Shown in pieces: positions 49,001 to 61,700 of a stretch of DNA of 64,000 bases. The DNA is from Liolophura sinensis. Its lineage: Eukaryota; Mollusca; Polyplacophora; Chitonida; Chitonidae. Below the pieces are notes generated by a model. That model was not told the origin of the DNA. It saw only the letters and a program-made list of their open reading frames with translations, and ran no database searches. The position numbers and the translations under genes are program-made. The DNA is taken from positions 558,001 through 622,000 of the forward strand of contig NC_088304.1 in the NCBI RefSeq assembly GCF_032854445.1, written 5' to 3'. How positions within the stretch are numbered: position 1 is the first letter of the stretch; every line of letters begins with the position of its first letter.

Positions 49001-52000
49001 GCTCTGTTTGTTCACTTGTAAAAAAACAAATTTGAGGCCTCTCTGTCCGTTCTTACTCAAAACTTTCAGTATCTAAAGTCATTGGTCTTTTCAATATATT
49101 AAACTTCAGTCATCCTGTTTGTTGCTATGGCAAAATAAATTGACTTGAACTCTTTGTAAAGTTTCTTTTGGCCATCAGTTAATATAGGATCATAATCCTG
49201 GCCCCTGATCTGTGCCTGTGCTTATCCTCCTATTTTTGTCACCTCAGGTCTTGATGGTCTGGCAGAGAGGTGTGCCCAGTACAAGAAAGATGGAGCTCAG
49301 TTTGCTAAGTGGAGGTGTGTTTTGAAGATTGGCCCCCACACCCCCTCATACCAGGCCATGATGGAGAACGCCAACGTCTTGGCTCGCTACGCCAGCATTT
49401 GCCAACAGGTTTGTACACTGCATTACTGTATGGGCTGATCTAGTTAGATTGTCAAACATCAGTTGTATTGTAATTTGATTAAGTCTTCCGTCAAACATGG
49501 ATGTTTGCCATCATTACATCACCTAAGGAATTCAAAGTTTTAGCCTTTAGCCTTCAGAGGTGTTGGGTAAAATGCAGCAAAACCTGGAAAAGACACAGGA
49601 AGCATGTTGCTCTTTGTCCAGTTCCCTTACATTCTGCCTGCATGAGAGAATCCTAGTGGTATATGTGGCGTATTGACCCAGGAGCCTTTCACCAATGCGT
49701 TCGCTGTGAATTCAAGTTCAGCTCATGTGGTCTTCCTCTCTGACTGGGTTTCCCCCGGTTCTGCCCAGTTTTCTTCCACCATAATGGTTGTTGCCGTCGT
49801 ATAAGTGACATATTCTTGAATACAGCACAAAACACCAGTCGAATAATGAATGAAAGTTTTCATGAAATCCTTTTAGCATTGTTATATTCAGAGAATTACC
49901 ATGTATGTTGTAGAATGGCTTGGTACCAATTGTTGAACCTGAGGTATTGCCAGATGGAGACCATGACTTGGAGACTGCTCAGCAAGTTACAGAACAGGTT
50001 TGTACAGAAATGTCTTTAGAAGTACTACATTCTTACATGTACATTCTTGCTTGAAAGAGCAAGTATATTTTCAGGCAGTAAACGTGTTTAGAAACAGTTT
50101 GTCAAGTATAGATGTGACTGTCCTAGTTTACAAAGATCACTTCAGATTCATCATAGTCAGAGATGGACCTGTTGTCAGTCAAAGGCAACTTGCATGAAGG
50201 GATCACAAGCCAGTTATTAATCACTTTGGGTGAGCCATGTTATTATGAGCTATTGCGATTTTTTTTATTTCTTTTTCCTGGTTTCCTAGATAAGTAGCAA
50301 CTCTTGGCCTGTAATGTAGAAATGCATGTTGTAGGAGAGTAAGCAGAGAAGGCGTACATATGGCCTTAACCATACAAGCAAGCCGTTTGTTGTCTTCTTA
50401 ACCTCTATCCTCTAGAGGCATGTCCATTGTATAAAAATACATAGGACATCTGCTGTACTGTAATCAGCATTGTAAGTCAGCCTTGCTGCTTTTCATAGGT
50501 GCTGGCATTCCAGTACAAGGCTCTAGCTGACCACCACGTGTTCCTGGAGGGTACCTTACTTAAACCTAACATGGTCACTGCTGGTCAGTCGTGCTCCAAG
50601 AAGTATACTCCTGGTCAGATTGCTACAGCCACAGTGACCGCTCTGTCAAGAGGAGTCCCTGCTGCGGTGCCAGGTAAGTCTTGTATTGGCAAATGGTACC
50701 CTATTTCTTAAACCTTTTCACATGTTCACTTAGTGCTGTTTAATCATATCATAAGGGCTTAAACTGGCAAAAAAAAGTACATTTTCGGTGAAGCCAAGAT
50801 GTTTTCAGAACCACCAAGCAAAATTGTCAGCCATAAGATTATTGTGGATAAATGGCATTCGAAATTGCCCTTCAACATGGTAAAAGACTGAAGAAGTAGT
50901 TTAGCAACAACATTGTTTTGACAGATGAGGTTACCGTCACTTTTCATCTGTCATGTGCACAAGAGAACGCCAGTTTGTGATTCAGTATACCGTAATTAGT
51001 TGACCTTTTTGATTAGCTGAGCAGCACTCGTGGTTGGAATGCTCGAGGGAAAGTTGATAAAATCGGGTCATGGGCTGTAGGGGAGTCTGATCAGATAAAT
51101 TTAATCGTGCATGGTGTGGTTGATGGTTGTCAGCTGTATGTCTATAGACAATATAGAAAGTCGGCACATGTCGACTGGCCGGTGATGTGGATGGATACAC
51201 TCCTGCTGGTGAAGGGATGGCGTAGGCTTTGAAAAGTCAGTCTGAGTCAACACGCAAGTTAAAAAAAAACCCCGACAACATGTGCAGGTGCAACGAACAC
51301 AGCGAGACACTGAATTTCTACTCTGACCTTGGCCGCTCTCAGCAGACCCCTACCCAGGAATTGAAAGGGGCATGGTGGAATAGCTATCTGAAAGGGCATG
51401 AACTGGGAGCGTAGCGAGCGTCGCTGTAAGGTCGGGGTCCTGGAAGCTATAGATCCCAGATGCCTTGAGAAGCAATCTAAGGCATTTGTGGCCATTAAAT
51501 TTTCCCAAAATTTCACTACATTTCATTTGAAGAAAAACAGTTTTTCACATTTTGTCAGTGTTAAATCCAGGCATTCTTGTAGAATCAAATCAAATGACAT
51601 TTAAAAATTGAAAACTTGAAAATAAATTTGGAGTAATTATGCCGATTTAATGTGTAAATATAATATTTCTATTCACCCTTTTACAGGTAACCCTTTTCAA
51701 AGTGCAAAACATAAATTCGAAATTTCATTTTGTTTGTAAATTTTAAGTCATTTGTCTCTTTGAAAGAACCCTTTTGAAAGACGCAAAAACGCCCTGAATT
51801 CAACCCTAATTTTCCCTAAGGAGTATTACTGCAGTGAATATCAAAAAGCAATTAGTCATGTCAATGAAGTGATGTTACACACTTAACCCTGAAAAATCAC
51901 TTTCAAGTAAAATACTGTCAAGAAAAATATAAACTGATTAAAAGGTTTATTCATTTGAATGGAGATAAAAGATGCCGAAGTCATGGGAAATCCCAGGAAG

Positions 52001-55000
52001 TCGTGGGAAATAATCCACAATTAAATCATTAGTATTATGATTTTGTTTTGTTCCCATTTGGAGCGTATGTTTTGTGTGTTTGACACAGGGTACAGTATAA
52101 CATCGGAATCAGTGTCAGCTTTGTCCTCGTCACTCCATTCATAATTAATTAAAAGCCAGTCAAAATTAAGACTCAGAACAGCTTCTTTTCTATGGAATGT
52201 TCTGATTTTTTTTTTGGTTTTGGCGTTTCACAAGGCATATTAGCAGTAAAAGTTGCAGCCTCCAAGGCATTTGTGATCTCATGTTTCAACATCAGCTGTC
52301 CCTGGCCTCTCCGGCTCGGGTACACTGTTTTCGTTGGTGACACTTTGCCCCAGCTTTACCCAAAGAGATTTACAATTAAATGACAGCCCTTGGCTATTTC
52401 TGTTAATTTCCGAGAACGTTTCTTTGCCCGCCTTTCACTTCTGGGCATCTTTACTGCACGACGAGGAAGAGTGAATTCTCCATGAATCAGGATTTCTACA
52501 AAACACAGCATAGGCTTAACACAGTTTTGCCAACACCGGAATTGTGGAGATCACTGGCAGATAAAGAAACGGCAGCATGGCGCATACATAGCTTTTAAAA
52601 AGGCGGCATAGGGGCAATTTTAGGGGCTTGGGGCTGTGCCACACCAAATAACACTAGCAAGGGGTCTGGAAAAAGGGGCACGGCGCTGAGAATTGTTTGG
52701 GGGCAGTGTGGTGCTGGAAATCAGGATGTGGCGCTGCGCCACGCCAAATAACGCTAGCTAGGGGCCTGCTCAGTGACTTGAGCCGATGCAACGTGAGGTG
52801 AAGTTGTCTGCTGCGTGTAATCCGATCGACCCACCATAATCAGTCCAACTCAAAAAATCTATGTTCAACCATTTTGTTTGCATAAAAAAATATACGTCTT
52901 CACACCTTACCAGTAGAGGTTTTCATGTTCTAACAAAATGATTCATTGTGTGGAAATTTTGGGGCAGGTCAGTCTAAAGCTGTGAGTGTGTTAAGTACAA
53001 ACAGCTGAGTTGTACAGATATGCAAATCGCAACTTCAGCTCTGTGTATAGCAGTTGAAGTTCCAATATTGTTTGTAGGACCTGTCAATCACGGCAGAGGC
53101 CCAATCAGGCCACCTGTTTTGGTAATTGTTTTAAATTCTACCCGTGGTAAAGAGATTATATGTGAGTGTTGTGAATGTCTTTGTAATGCACCTATACTGG
53201 CACATGACTTTATAATGGCTTTACTGAAATGGTTCAACAAAATGAAAGTTAAAGGTCCAAATTAAAATGCACAGGCTCTTCACCAGGCATTTGACAGTAT
53301 GTAAAATTTGAGTCTCCATCTACTAGTTGAGATTTCACAAGCATGTTGACTTTATTTCTCCAATGGGCGGGTCAATGAAAATAAATTCATCTAATTGGTC
53401 AATGTTGAATTCTGTAAGCTGTCACTTATCTGTAAGACTTGCGCAGGGACTGAGTTGCAAAAAAAAATGTTGAGTAGGAATAGATTTAGCCTTTCATTAA
53501 CACAGTGTTTACACTTGTTGCAACATGAAGCTGGTAATGGGCATCCATTTCCACACGTGCCAACACAATGTTCAGTGTGTGCATGTTTGAGTTTATGATC
53601 GCCATTTTATGACATCGGGAATGTCTGGAGATTGTCCTCGTCTACCTATATGGGCTCAATGCAAATTTACTGATGTACAGACATGGCAATGGGCTGTCAT
53701 GATAATGCGAGAACAAGGTTTAAAAGTGTTAGTTTAGGAAACTTTGTCCCAAGTATGTTTACGTGTATAACGGACGGTATCCGAAATGAATGGTGGGAAC
53801 ATAGAACACTTCTAAAATAGGATGACAAAACACCATGCGAGTGAGGCTTGAAAAACTTTCCCCTTTATTTTATGGGAGCTTAATGACAGATACTTGTAAG
53901 TCGGGGTCTTCATCGCTGAAATACATTTGCATGCTGATTTGTTACATTTATTGCTTTGAGACAGTTTTGTAATTTACAGGTTTGTAAACGACTGTGGCTT
54001 GATAATTTCTGCATTTTAATTCAGTGATAAAAATAAAGGTGATGTCTGGAATTCTTCAAGCCTGTATCCACTGGACTACTTTCATCTGGCCAAGCATGTG
54101 CACCCACTCTCGTGGCGATGTTTGTCTAGCCATCAGTCAAGGCGAGAAAACAATCGTCCACCCCACCATTGCCATACCGTTTTAAGTTTTGATCATTCCA
54201 AATAATCCTGGCAAATTTCACGGTCAGGCACACAGCTGTGGCTTGATGCCTGCTGGTCGAAAAGGTCAACGAATTACTGTAGCCTGGTTTAGCTATTGTG
54301 GCAAAACTGGAGTAGGCCAGATATAAATGGTGTGAGAATTAGAACACTGTGTCCAGTTTAGATTATAAACAATTTCAGATAGTCTTTAATAGTCTGTAAA
54401 TTAACTGGAAAAATTCTGGTACCTTGTTTTACATTTATCTGAGAAATGAATACTTAAGCATTTCGGCTTGATTTTTTTGCCAGTTGTAAATCAGCAGAAC
54501 AAAATGGACGGCTCATTCTTGTTCGTGAAACTGTGGAATGATCACTGAGAAGGATCCCAGTGAAATGAATAGATTATTGAGGATGTCACTATCAGTCATT
54601 TAGCAATCTGTGGTATACGAAGAGCAGATGTCTTCCTGTCAGGAGTTTATTTCAGTAATCTGATATTTTGACACAAGCTGTCATTCTCTCCACCCCACCC
54701 CCGTGTATGACTCCTATCAGGTCAGTGCCATGGGTGATTCAATAATCCGTGGTAGTTTGACAAAAGTTGTTTCTCTTCGTCCCCCAGGTATTACTTTCCT
54801 GTCAGGAGGTCAGTCAGAAGAGGACGCTTCCATCAACCTGGATGCCATCAATAAATTCCAGGGCAAGAAGCCATGGGCTCTGACCTTCTCCTACGGCCGT
54901 GCCCTTCAGGCCAGCGTACTCAAGGCCTGGCAAGGCAAGGATGAGAACAAGGCTGCAGGCCAGGACGAGCTTCTGAAGAGGGCAAAGGTAAGACCTAAAA

Positions 55001-55366
55001 CATTTTGAAGGGGGCACAAATTATGAAATTTTGAAAGTCAATCTGTGATTAAGTACTGAATATATACAATCTAGCCAACATGTTTCTCAGTCATCTTTCT
55101 TTCTTTTTCTAAATTTAGGGCCTGTTTTTCTGTGCTAGATTAAACAAAAATTGCTAATAGACGAGCAATTTTAGACTTCAAGAGGACTGCGCTACCAGTT
55201 TGGGCAGCTTGACTGTTCTCATTAAGGTTCTGAAATTTTTAATGGAAATTGTGGTTTTTGTTTTGTTTGACAGGCCAATGGTTTAGCGGCCGTGGGTAAG
55301 TATGAAGGTGGAGTTGACAGCGCGGCGGCAGGCCAGTCTCTCTTCATAGCTAACCACGCCTACTAA
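43090..55366 (+). CDS. Fructose-bisphosphate aldolase, class I, complete
   Basis: Seven coding exons: 43090-43201, 44112-44378, 49248-49408, 49914-49997, 50499-50673, 54788-54987 and 55274-55366. They join in phase to 363 residues, the standard length of animal aldolase, ending in the conserved NHAY. The enzyme splits fructose 1,6-bisphosphate into dihydroxyacetone phosphate and glyceraldehyde 3-phosphate in glycolysis, in the cytosol. Seen directly: [11 protein letters not shown] with Asp34, [21 protein letters not shown], the KWRCVLKI lysines, [14 protein letters not shown] with the catalytic Glu188, [12 protein letters not shown] with the Schiff-base Lys230, FLSGGQSEE and [10 protein letters not shown]. 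All introns are GT-AG. The first coding exon begins at 43069 with a 21-bp leader, so at least one noncoding exon lies upstream. Introns 3 (4.9 kb, between coding exons 2 and 3) and 6 (4.1 kb, between coding exons 5 and 6) carry repeats, but no coding exon is damaged. Vertebrate isoform labels (A, B, C) should not be applied. Confidence 0.97.
44587..44735 (+). mobile_element. SINE family A fragment in an aldolase intron
   Basis: Diverged tail half: GGTCTGGCAGCAAAGTACG, GGTTTCCTCCTAACATAATT, CAGCGTAAAACATTAGTGAA. Confidence 0.7.
46215..46312 (+). mobile_element. SINE family A tail
   Basis: Short 3' piece: TGAAATCTTCTTGAGCAGGG, CGTAAAACATCAACCAAAT, AAATA. Confidence 0.65.
46398..46715 (+). mobile_element. 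SINE family B, diverged, in the same aldolase intron
   Basis: Head GTGGCCTAATGGTTAATGTG; body GGTTGGCCCGGTGTGAGTAT and GGTGGAGTGTCATGTCTGG; CTCACTCTGCCACAAGAAG; CA-rich tract at 46628-46646; tail CATTGAACCGCAAGCATTCC. The head is not the usual family B head, so this may be a subfamily. Confidence 0.7.
46865..49180 (+). mobile_element. Tc1/mariner transposon in aldolase intron 3, decayed
   Basis: Terminal inverted repeats AACTGATGGCCAAAAGAAAC plus TTTAC lie at 46865-46889 and 49156-49180 (exact over 25 bp), with TA at the left edge. The transposase starts at 47147 ([20 protein letters not shown]). After a nested insert it continues with [17 protein letters not shown], then [31 protein letters not shown] (first catalytic Asp), [12 protein letters not shown] (second Asp) and [14 protein letters not shown] (third acidic residue), the DD34E pattern of Tc1. 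It has several stops and frameshifts, so it is immobile by itself. Without the insert the element is about 1.55 kb, normal for the family. Confidence 0.9.
47216..47982. mobile_element. Non-autonomous DNA transposon nested in the Tc1 element
   Basis: It breaks the Tc1 transposase after its GATPAR codons. The ends match as inverted repeats: AGGGCTAGAAATTAGC at 47216 and the complement of GCTAATTTCAAGCCCT at 47967-47982, followed inside by more complementary sequence (GGACCAGC). No transposase is encoded. The interior is AT-rich with an A-run at 47821-47836. Confidence 0.75.
49660..49852 (+). mobile_element. SINE family A in aldolase intron 4
   Basis: Near-complete but internally shortened copy between coding exons 3 and 4: CACCAATGCGTTCGCTGTGA, TTCAAGTTCAGCTCATG, ACCATAATGGTTGTTGCCG, ATAAGTGACATATTCTTGAA, ACAGCACAAAACACCAGTCG. 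Confidence 0.85.
50674..54787 (+). other. Aldolase intron 6: scattered repeat pieces
   Basis: Within this 4.1-kb intron, 51350-51470 (GGGGCATGGTGGAATAGC, GGAGCGTAGCGAGCGTCGC) looks like a piece of an interspersed repeat. 52575-52765 carries a pair of similar stretches (GCCACACCAAATAACACTAG and GCCACGCCAAATAACGCTAG, 115 bp apart). 52230-52470 is open for some distance on the minus strand ([17 protein letters not shown]), reminiscent of a basic transposon-protein start but unidentified. No exon was recognised. Confidence 0.4.
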
Positions 55367-56384
55367 ACACCAGAAAGTTGTGGGTGTCGAAGCTTTAAAG
55401 GAACAATCCAGGAGCCATCATTGGTTGTGTGCTATCCAGAGCATTGAGTGATTGGCTGGCAAGAAAGTAATTCCTTGTGTTTTGGAGGATATATCCAGGT
55501 TTTTATTGACTGGGCAACTTTTTTTGTATTTAAATAACCTTAAAAACTGTAGACTTGTGACTAAAAACTAATATACACCAATATTGTTGCCAAATTCTCC
55601 TGTAGTAATACTGTAAGAGGGAATTCAAATCCTATCCTGGGTGGACATTTTGAATGTGCTTTGTAAATTGCTAATAGTAATGTATAGAGTCTAAACCTTG
55701 TCCATATTTGGGACTGGCTCAATATGAATGTGATTATTTAAATCTGAATCAGATTTTTTTCTTCAAATGCTTTACAGGCCTTAACATTGCGGATGAATAT
55801 GCCACAGACATAATCTGTGTAGAAGTCTCTGTAAATGTGTACGTCTTCATGTATATTTCCAGTTCTGTTTTTCTCTTATACATGCAGTGCTGCCTTTGTA
55901 AACACATACAGCACACATGCATGTAGTAGCAATGAGAACTTACCGTGAGTTTTGTCGCAGGTTTTCGGCAGTTATTACCCCCATTATTTTTATGTATATA
56001 CATGTATGTGTAAATGTATGAAGTTTGAATCGGTATGTTCATACAAACGTTTGAGAGATTTTTATGAGATTTGTCTCTTGTGAGTGCGTAATGGCAAACA
56101 AGAGCCCTTTGCATCGCTCAGTGCTGAAATTGTACATGTATTAACATTTTTAACCTAAATCTCCCTTTTTTTTTTTTTTTTTTCTTCGTCTCAAATGTGG
56201 TTTTTTTCTGTTTTTGTTTGTTCAGGCTGCTAGAGGTTTTTCGCTGCAAAATTTAAAAAAGAAAAAAATTTAGTAAAGTTGACACTGGTTACAGGTGAAA
56301 TATTCTAGCCTATAAATGATTTAGGAGGTACTGAGGGCAGAATTGAGCTGGACTACGGTGATTTGGGGATGTTCAGTCAATAAA
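55367..56384 (+). terminator. Aldolase 3' UTR with candidate polyadenylation signal
   Basis: The first clear AATAAA after the stop is at 56379-56384, with a GT-rich stretch (TGTGGTGTTTGTTGTCG) about 20 bp further on, the normal arrangement for 3' end formation. That gives a 3' UTR of about 1.0 kb. A T-run of about 20 lies at 56165-56184. A weaker signal closer to the stop cannot be excluded. Confidence 0.5.
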
Positions 56385-56633
56385 GAAAAGGCTCTAGAAT
56401 CTTACATGTGGTGTTTGTTGTCGTTTGAAACAGCTGGAGAGGCATTGGTGTTGCTTGCAGATATAACCACCATAGCAGCCATTACTGTAGAAATCACATT
56501 GCATTGGTATCACACTGTACTTACTGCTGTGATTTTACACTATGCTTCAATTCCTATACATTGTAGCTATATAAGTAGGTGTACATAAGGATACAAATGT
56601 TTTATAAAACTGAAAGCGGGGTCCTAGTTGTTG

Positions 56634-56855
56634 GTGAGTCAGTGAGGCATGAGAATCCAGTAATCTTTAGCTAATGTGATCATTGTTGGTTCAAGTCCAG
56701 CCAATGCTGGCTTCTTCTCCGGCTGTACATGGGAAAGATTGTCGGCAACCTGCGAATGGCCGTGGGATTCCACCACAATGTTGGCTGCTGTCGTATAAGT
56801 GAGATATTCTCGAGTTCGGCATAAAGCAACTATCAGATAAATAAGCTGGTAGCAG
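56634..56855 (+). mobile_element. SINE family A downstream of aldolase
   Basis: GTTGGTTCAAGTCCAGCC (B box), ATTGTCGGCAACCTGCGAAT, GGGATTCCACCACAATG, GTATAAGTGAGATATTCTCG and tail CATAAAGCAACTATCAGAT then AAATAA. Confidence 0.85.
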
Positions 56856-58284
56856 TTGTATCATAATCAAGCATCAGCTTAAGAGTGGTGTAACAGTAAC
56901 ATATAATGATAGATGTAGCTGTGCTTGATACAGTGGTGCTACAACTGTAACGTGAGCTCTGAAATTGTTGAATTCGAGACATTTATAAAGTGAGCACAAT
57001 TACTGAAGGTCTTGATATGTCCTTGGATAATCCGACTACTGCGTCGAAGAGCGTTTACGAATGTGTGGAAGCACAATCAGCTTATGAATGACAATGGCCT
57101 AATGCCTCAACGGGCCGGCTTATGAGGACAAATCCCATAACCAAAGTGCCAATTAATGTCATACGATTGGCTAGGCTAGGCTGGTGACACCGTATTTCTG
57201 TATAATTGTAAGCACCCAGCGTTTCTGGCAGCGAACTGCACAACATGGAGCTGGCAAGCAACACAGAAACCATATTGTGCTTTCAACAAGGAAAATGTAA
57301 TTGACACAAAAGTGCGTGTAAAACCAGCTCATGCTGACTTCCTGTCTGGTCATGCATTGGAAGGACTGGCAGCAACCTACAGGTGGTCGTGAAGAGCCGA
57401 GTTTTCTCCCACCATGATGCAGGGTAGCGTGGTACAAGTCGAAATAAGTGAAAAATTCTTGGGTACGACGGAAACCTTCAATCAAATACCCTAAAATTTC
57501 GCCCACAGAAGTGCATTCTTAGAAGCCAATAAATGTCAAAGTATTATTTTTGATGCTGAAACACAATTTTTCCAGTAGAATATATTATCCCATGTTCCAA
57601 GCAAACCTCATAACACCTTTGTAAAATCAGTAGAGCTTGTCATTAGGTCATGGATGAAATTTATTGTCATTTAAGGTAAATTAATGCACAACGATTTCAA
57701 GAATTTAATAACAACGAAAGTTGTCTTGATGAAACCTTATACTGTGTGCTATTTGCCTACACTGTTAAAAGCTCAATGGCATTTATAAAACCAGTACTGA
57801 GGCCAAGGTATTCATATGCAGTATACCTCAAACTTCAAGTTGTGGCAAAAATGTCCGCATTAACCACAGTTCAACTGTTATCAGCTTCTGCAACATCGGG
57901 GCTTTGTCTAATCGGAAAGGTAGAATGTTTGAATGTTGAATAAGCTTTTTATATTTGTTGCACTGTTGCCATAAATAGTGATGTCTCCGGCATATCACTC
58001 CAGTGAGACAGCACTGTATGAATACATTTAAATGTGCATGTAGGGCGAGTCCAGTGTAGACCTGAGTAGACGGCGGCATACATAAAATGTTGAAAGTGAC
58101 TCGTACATAGATCCAATTCGCCAAACGAGACTAATCATCTATGCGCAGATGTACAAGTAGTTTGGCACTTCTGTATCTGCCTCGATGCTTTCTGTACAGA
58201 TTATAATAGCGTTGTTTGTGGACTTGAATTTTGTTACGACCCGACCGGAGAAGATTGTATGCCGTATGGACCAACAGTACTCGT
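56856..58284. other. No recognised gene; one SINE family A fragment
   Basis: 57325-57490 is a diverged family A piece (CCAGCTCATGCTGACTTCC, GACTGGCAGCAACCTACAGG, TTTTCTCCCACCATGATG). Elsewhere only short open frames. One starting at 58185 begins with a hydrophobic stretch (MLSVQIIIALFVDLNFVTT), but nothing confirms it as a gene. Confidence 0.4.
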
Positions 58285-58289
58285 CAGCC

Positions 58290-58362
58290 TACATCCACGA
58301 GGGGAACGGAAGTACATCCACCAGGAGAACGGACATCCATCAGGAGGACGGTGTAGTGCGCA
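58290..58362 (+). repeat. Short tandem units matching the core of the 53-bp array
   Basis: Three head-to-tail units of 21-23 bp (TACATCCACGAGGGGAACGG, TACATCCACCAGGAGAACGG, ACATCCATCAGGAGGACGG) match the core of the large array 400 bp downstream but lack its 30-bp spacer. In one frame they read YIHEGNG and DIHQEDG. Confidence 0.7.
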
Positions 58363-58764
58363 TGACCACACATATGGCGCGAAATGTAAAGTAGTGGGAT
58401 ATAGTTACACATTTGTGTTCACTAAAAAGACATACGGATTATATCACTGTATATCTCATACTATTAACTTAAATTTTATTTACTACAGGGCTTCTCCAAA
58501 TGATCGAACTATAGACAACAGATGATGAATAAGACAAGGTATCTTATAAATTATCGGTATAAATTATCGAACTATCGAAGACAGATGATGAATAAGACAA
58601 GGTATTCTATATCATAATAACCCAAAAGACCACGGCCTCTCCAGACCCGTTGTCCCGACATGCGGTTCATAGGCCTGTAGGACTATACAATATACAGGTA
58701 CTTGGCAAGACGGTTGTTTTCCCCCGGCATCTATATAAAATGTGCCTAATTTACCTTCATATAG

Positions 58765-61700
58765 ATATAAAGTATAACATCCATACGGAGGACGGTGGCT
58801 ATTTTAACTTCCTGCAGGTATACAGTACAACATCCATGAGGAGGACGGTGGCTAATTTAACTTCCTGCAGGTATCAGGTACAACATCCACGAGGTGGACG
58901 GTGGCTAATTTACCTTCCTACTGTTATAAGGTAGAACATCCACGAGGAGGACGGTGACTAATTTACCTTTCTGCAGGTGTGATGTACAACATCCACGAGG
59001 AGGACGGTGGCTAATTTACCTTTCTGCAGGTGTGAAGTACAACATCCATGAGGAGGAAGGTGACTAATTTAACTTCCTGCAGGTGTAAAGTACAACATCC
59101 ATGAGGAGGATGGTGGCTAGTTTACTTTCCTATAGGTATAAAGTACAACATCCACGAGGAGGACGGTGGCTAATTTACCTTCCTCCAGGTATCAGGAACA
59201 ACATCCACGAGGAGGACGGTGGGTGATTTACCTTCCTGCAGGTATAAAGTACAACATCCACGAGGAGGACGGGGACTAATTTACCTTCCTCCAGGTATCA
59301 AGAACAAAATCCACGAGGAGGACGGTGGATGCTTTACCTTCATATAGTTATAAAGTACAACATCCACGAGGAAAACGGTGGCTAATTTACCTGCCTAAAG
59401 GGAAAAAGTACAACATCCACATGGAAGACGGTGGCTAGTTTACATCCCTATATGTATAAAGTACAACATCCACGAGGAGGACGGTGGATAATTTACCTTC
59501 CTGCAGGTATAAAGTACAATATCCACGAGGAGGACGGTGACTAATTTATGTTCCTATAGGCATAAAGTACAACAACCACGAAGCGGACGGTGACTAATTT
59601 AACTTCCTGCAGGTGTAAAGAACAACATCCACGAGGAGGACGGTGACTAATTTACCTTTCTGCAGGTGTAAAGTACAACATCCACGAGAAGGACGGTGAC
59701 TAATTTACCTTTCTGCAGGTGTAGAGTACAACATCCATGAGGAGGACGGTGGCTAGTTTACTTTCCTATAGGTATAAAGTACAACATCCATGAGGAGGAC
59801 GGTGACTAAATTACCTTTCTGCAGGTGTAAAGTACAACATCCACGAGGAAGACGGTGACTAATTTACCTTTCTGCAGGTGTAGAGTACAATATCCACAAG
59901 GAGGACGATGGCTAATTTACCTTCTGCAGGTGTGAAGTACAACATCTATGAGGAGGACGGTGGCTAACTTACCTTTCTGCAGGTGTGAAGCACAACATCC
60001 ATGAGGAGGACGGTGTCTAATTTACCTTTCTGCAGGTGTGAAGTACAACATCCACGAGGAGGACGGTGGCTAATTTACCTTTCTGCAGGTGTAAAGTACA
60101 TCATCCACGAGGAGAACGGTGACTAATTTACCTTTCTGCAGGTGTAAAGTACAACATCCACGAGGAGGACGGTGACTAATTTATGTTCATATAGACATAA
60201 GGTACAACAACCACGAAGCGGACGGTGACTGATTTATGTTCCTATAGGTATAAAGTACAACATCCACGAGGCTATAGCTATAAAGTACAACATCCACGAG
60301 GAGGACCGTGGTTAATTTATCTGCCTACAGGTATAAAGTACAACATCCCCTAGGAGGACGGTGGCTAATTTACATCCATATAGGTATAAAGTACAACATC
60401 CACGAGGAGGACGTTGGCTACTTTACCTTCATATAACTATAAAGTACAACATCCACGAGAAGGACGGTTGCTAGTTTACCTTCCTATAGGTATCAGGTAG
60501 AACATCCATGAGGAGGACGGTGGCTAATTTAAGTTCCTGCCGGTATAAGGTACAACATCCATGAGGAGGACGGTGGCTAATTTACCTTCTGCAGGTGTGA
60601 AGTACATCTATGAGGAGGACGGTGGCTAACTTACCTTTCTGCAGGTGTGAAGTACAACATCCACGAGGAGGACGGTGGCTAATTTACCTTTCTGCAGGTG
60701 TGAAGTACAACATCCATGAGGAGGACGGTGGCTAATTTACCTTTCTGCAGGTGTAAAGTACAACATTCACGAGGAGGACGGTGACTAATTTACCTTCCTG
60801 CAGGTGTAAGGTACATCATCCACGAGGAAGACGGTGACTAATTTACCTTTCTGCAGGTGTAAAGTACAACATCCACGAGGAGGACGGTGACTAATTTACC
60901 TTCCTGCAGGTGTAAGGTACAACATCCACGAGGAGGACGGTGACTAATTTACCTTTCTGCAGGTGTAAAATACATCATCCACGAGGAGGACGGTGACTAA
61001 TTTATGTTCATATAGTCATAAGGTACAACAACCACAAAGCGGACGGTGACTAATTTATGTTCCTGCAGGTGTAAGGTACAACATCCACGAGGAGGACGGT
61101 GGCTAATTTACCTTCCTGCAGGTGTAAGGTACAACATCCACGAGGAAGACGGTGACTAATTTACCTTTCTGCAGGTGTAAAGTACAACATCCACGAGAAG
61201 GACGGTGACTAATTTACCTTTCTGCAGGTGTAAAATACAACATCCATGAGGAGGACGTTGGCTAGTTTACTTTCCTATAGGTATAAAGTACAACATCCAC
61301 GAGGAGGACGGTGGCTAATTTACCTTTCTGCAGGTGTAAAGTACAACATCCACGAGGAGGACGGTGGCTAATTTAACTTCCTGCAGGTGTAAAGTACAAC
61401 ATCCACGAGGATGACGGCGGCTAATTTACCTTCTGCAGGTGTGAAGTACAACATCTATGAGGAGGACGGTGGCTAATTTACCTTTCTGCAGGTGTGAAGT
61501 ACATCATCCACGAGGAGGACGGTGACTAATTTACCTTTCTGCAGGTGTAAAGTACAACATCCACGAGAAGGACGGTGACTAATTTACCTTTCTCCATGTG
61601 TAAAATACAAGATCCACGAGGAGGACGTTGGCCAATTTACCTTTCTGCAGGTATAAAGTACAACATCCACGAGGAGGACGGTGGCTAATTTAACTTCCTG

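Noticed and set aside
53020-53598. Two open frames of 67-81 codons in aldolase intron 6
   Set aside because: No recognised domain, no splice sites that fit the aldolase frame, and the flanking aldolase exons join in phase without them.
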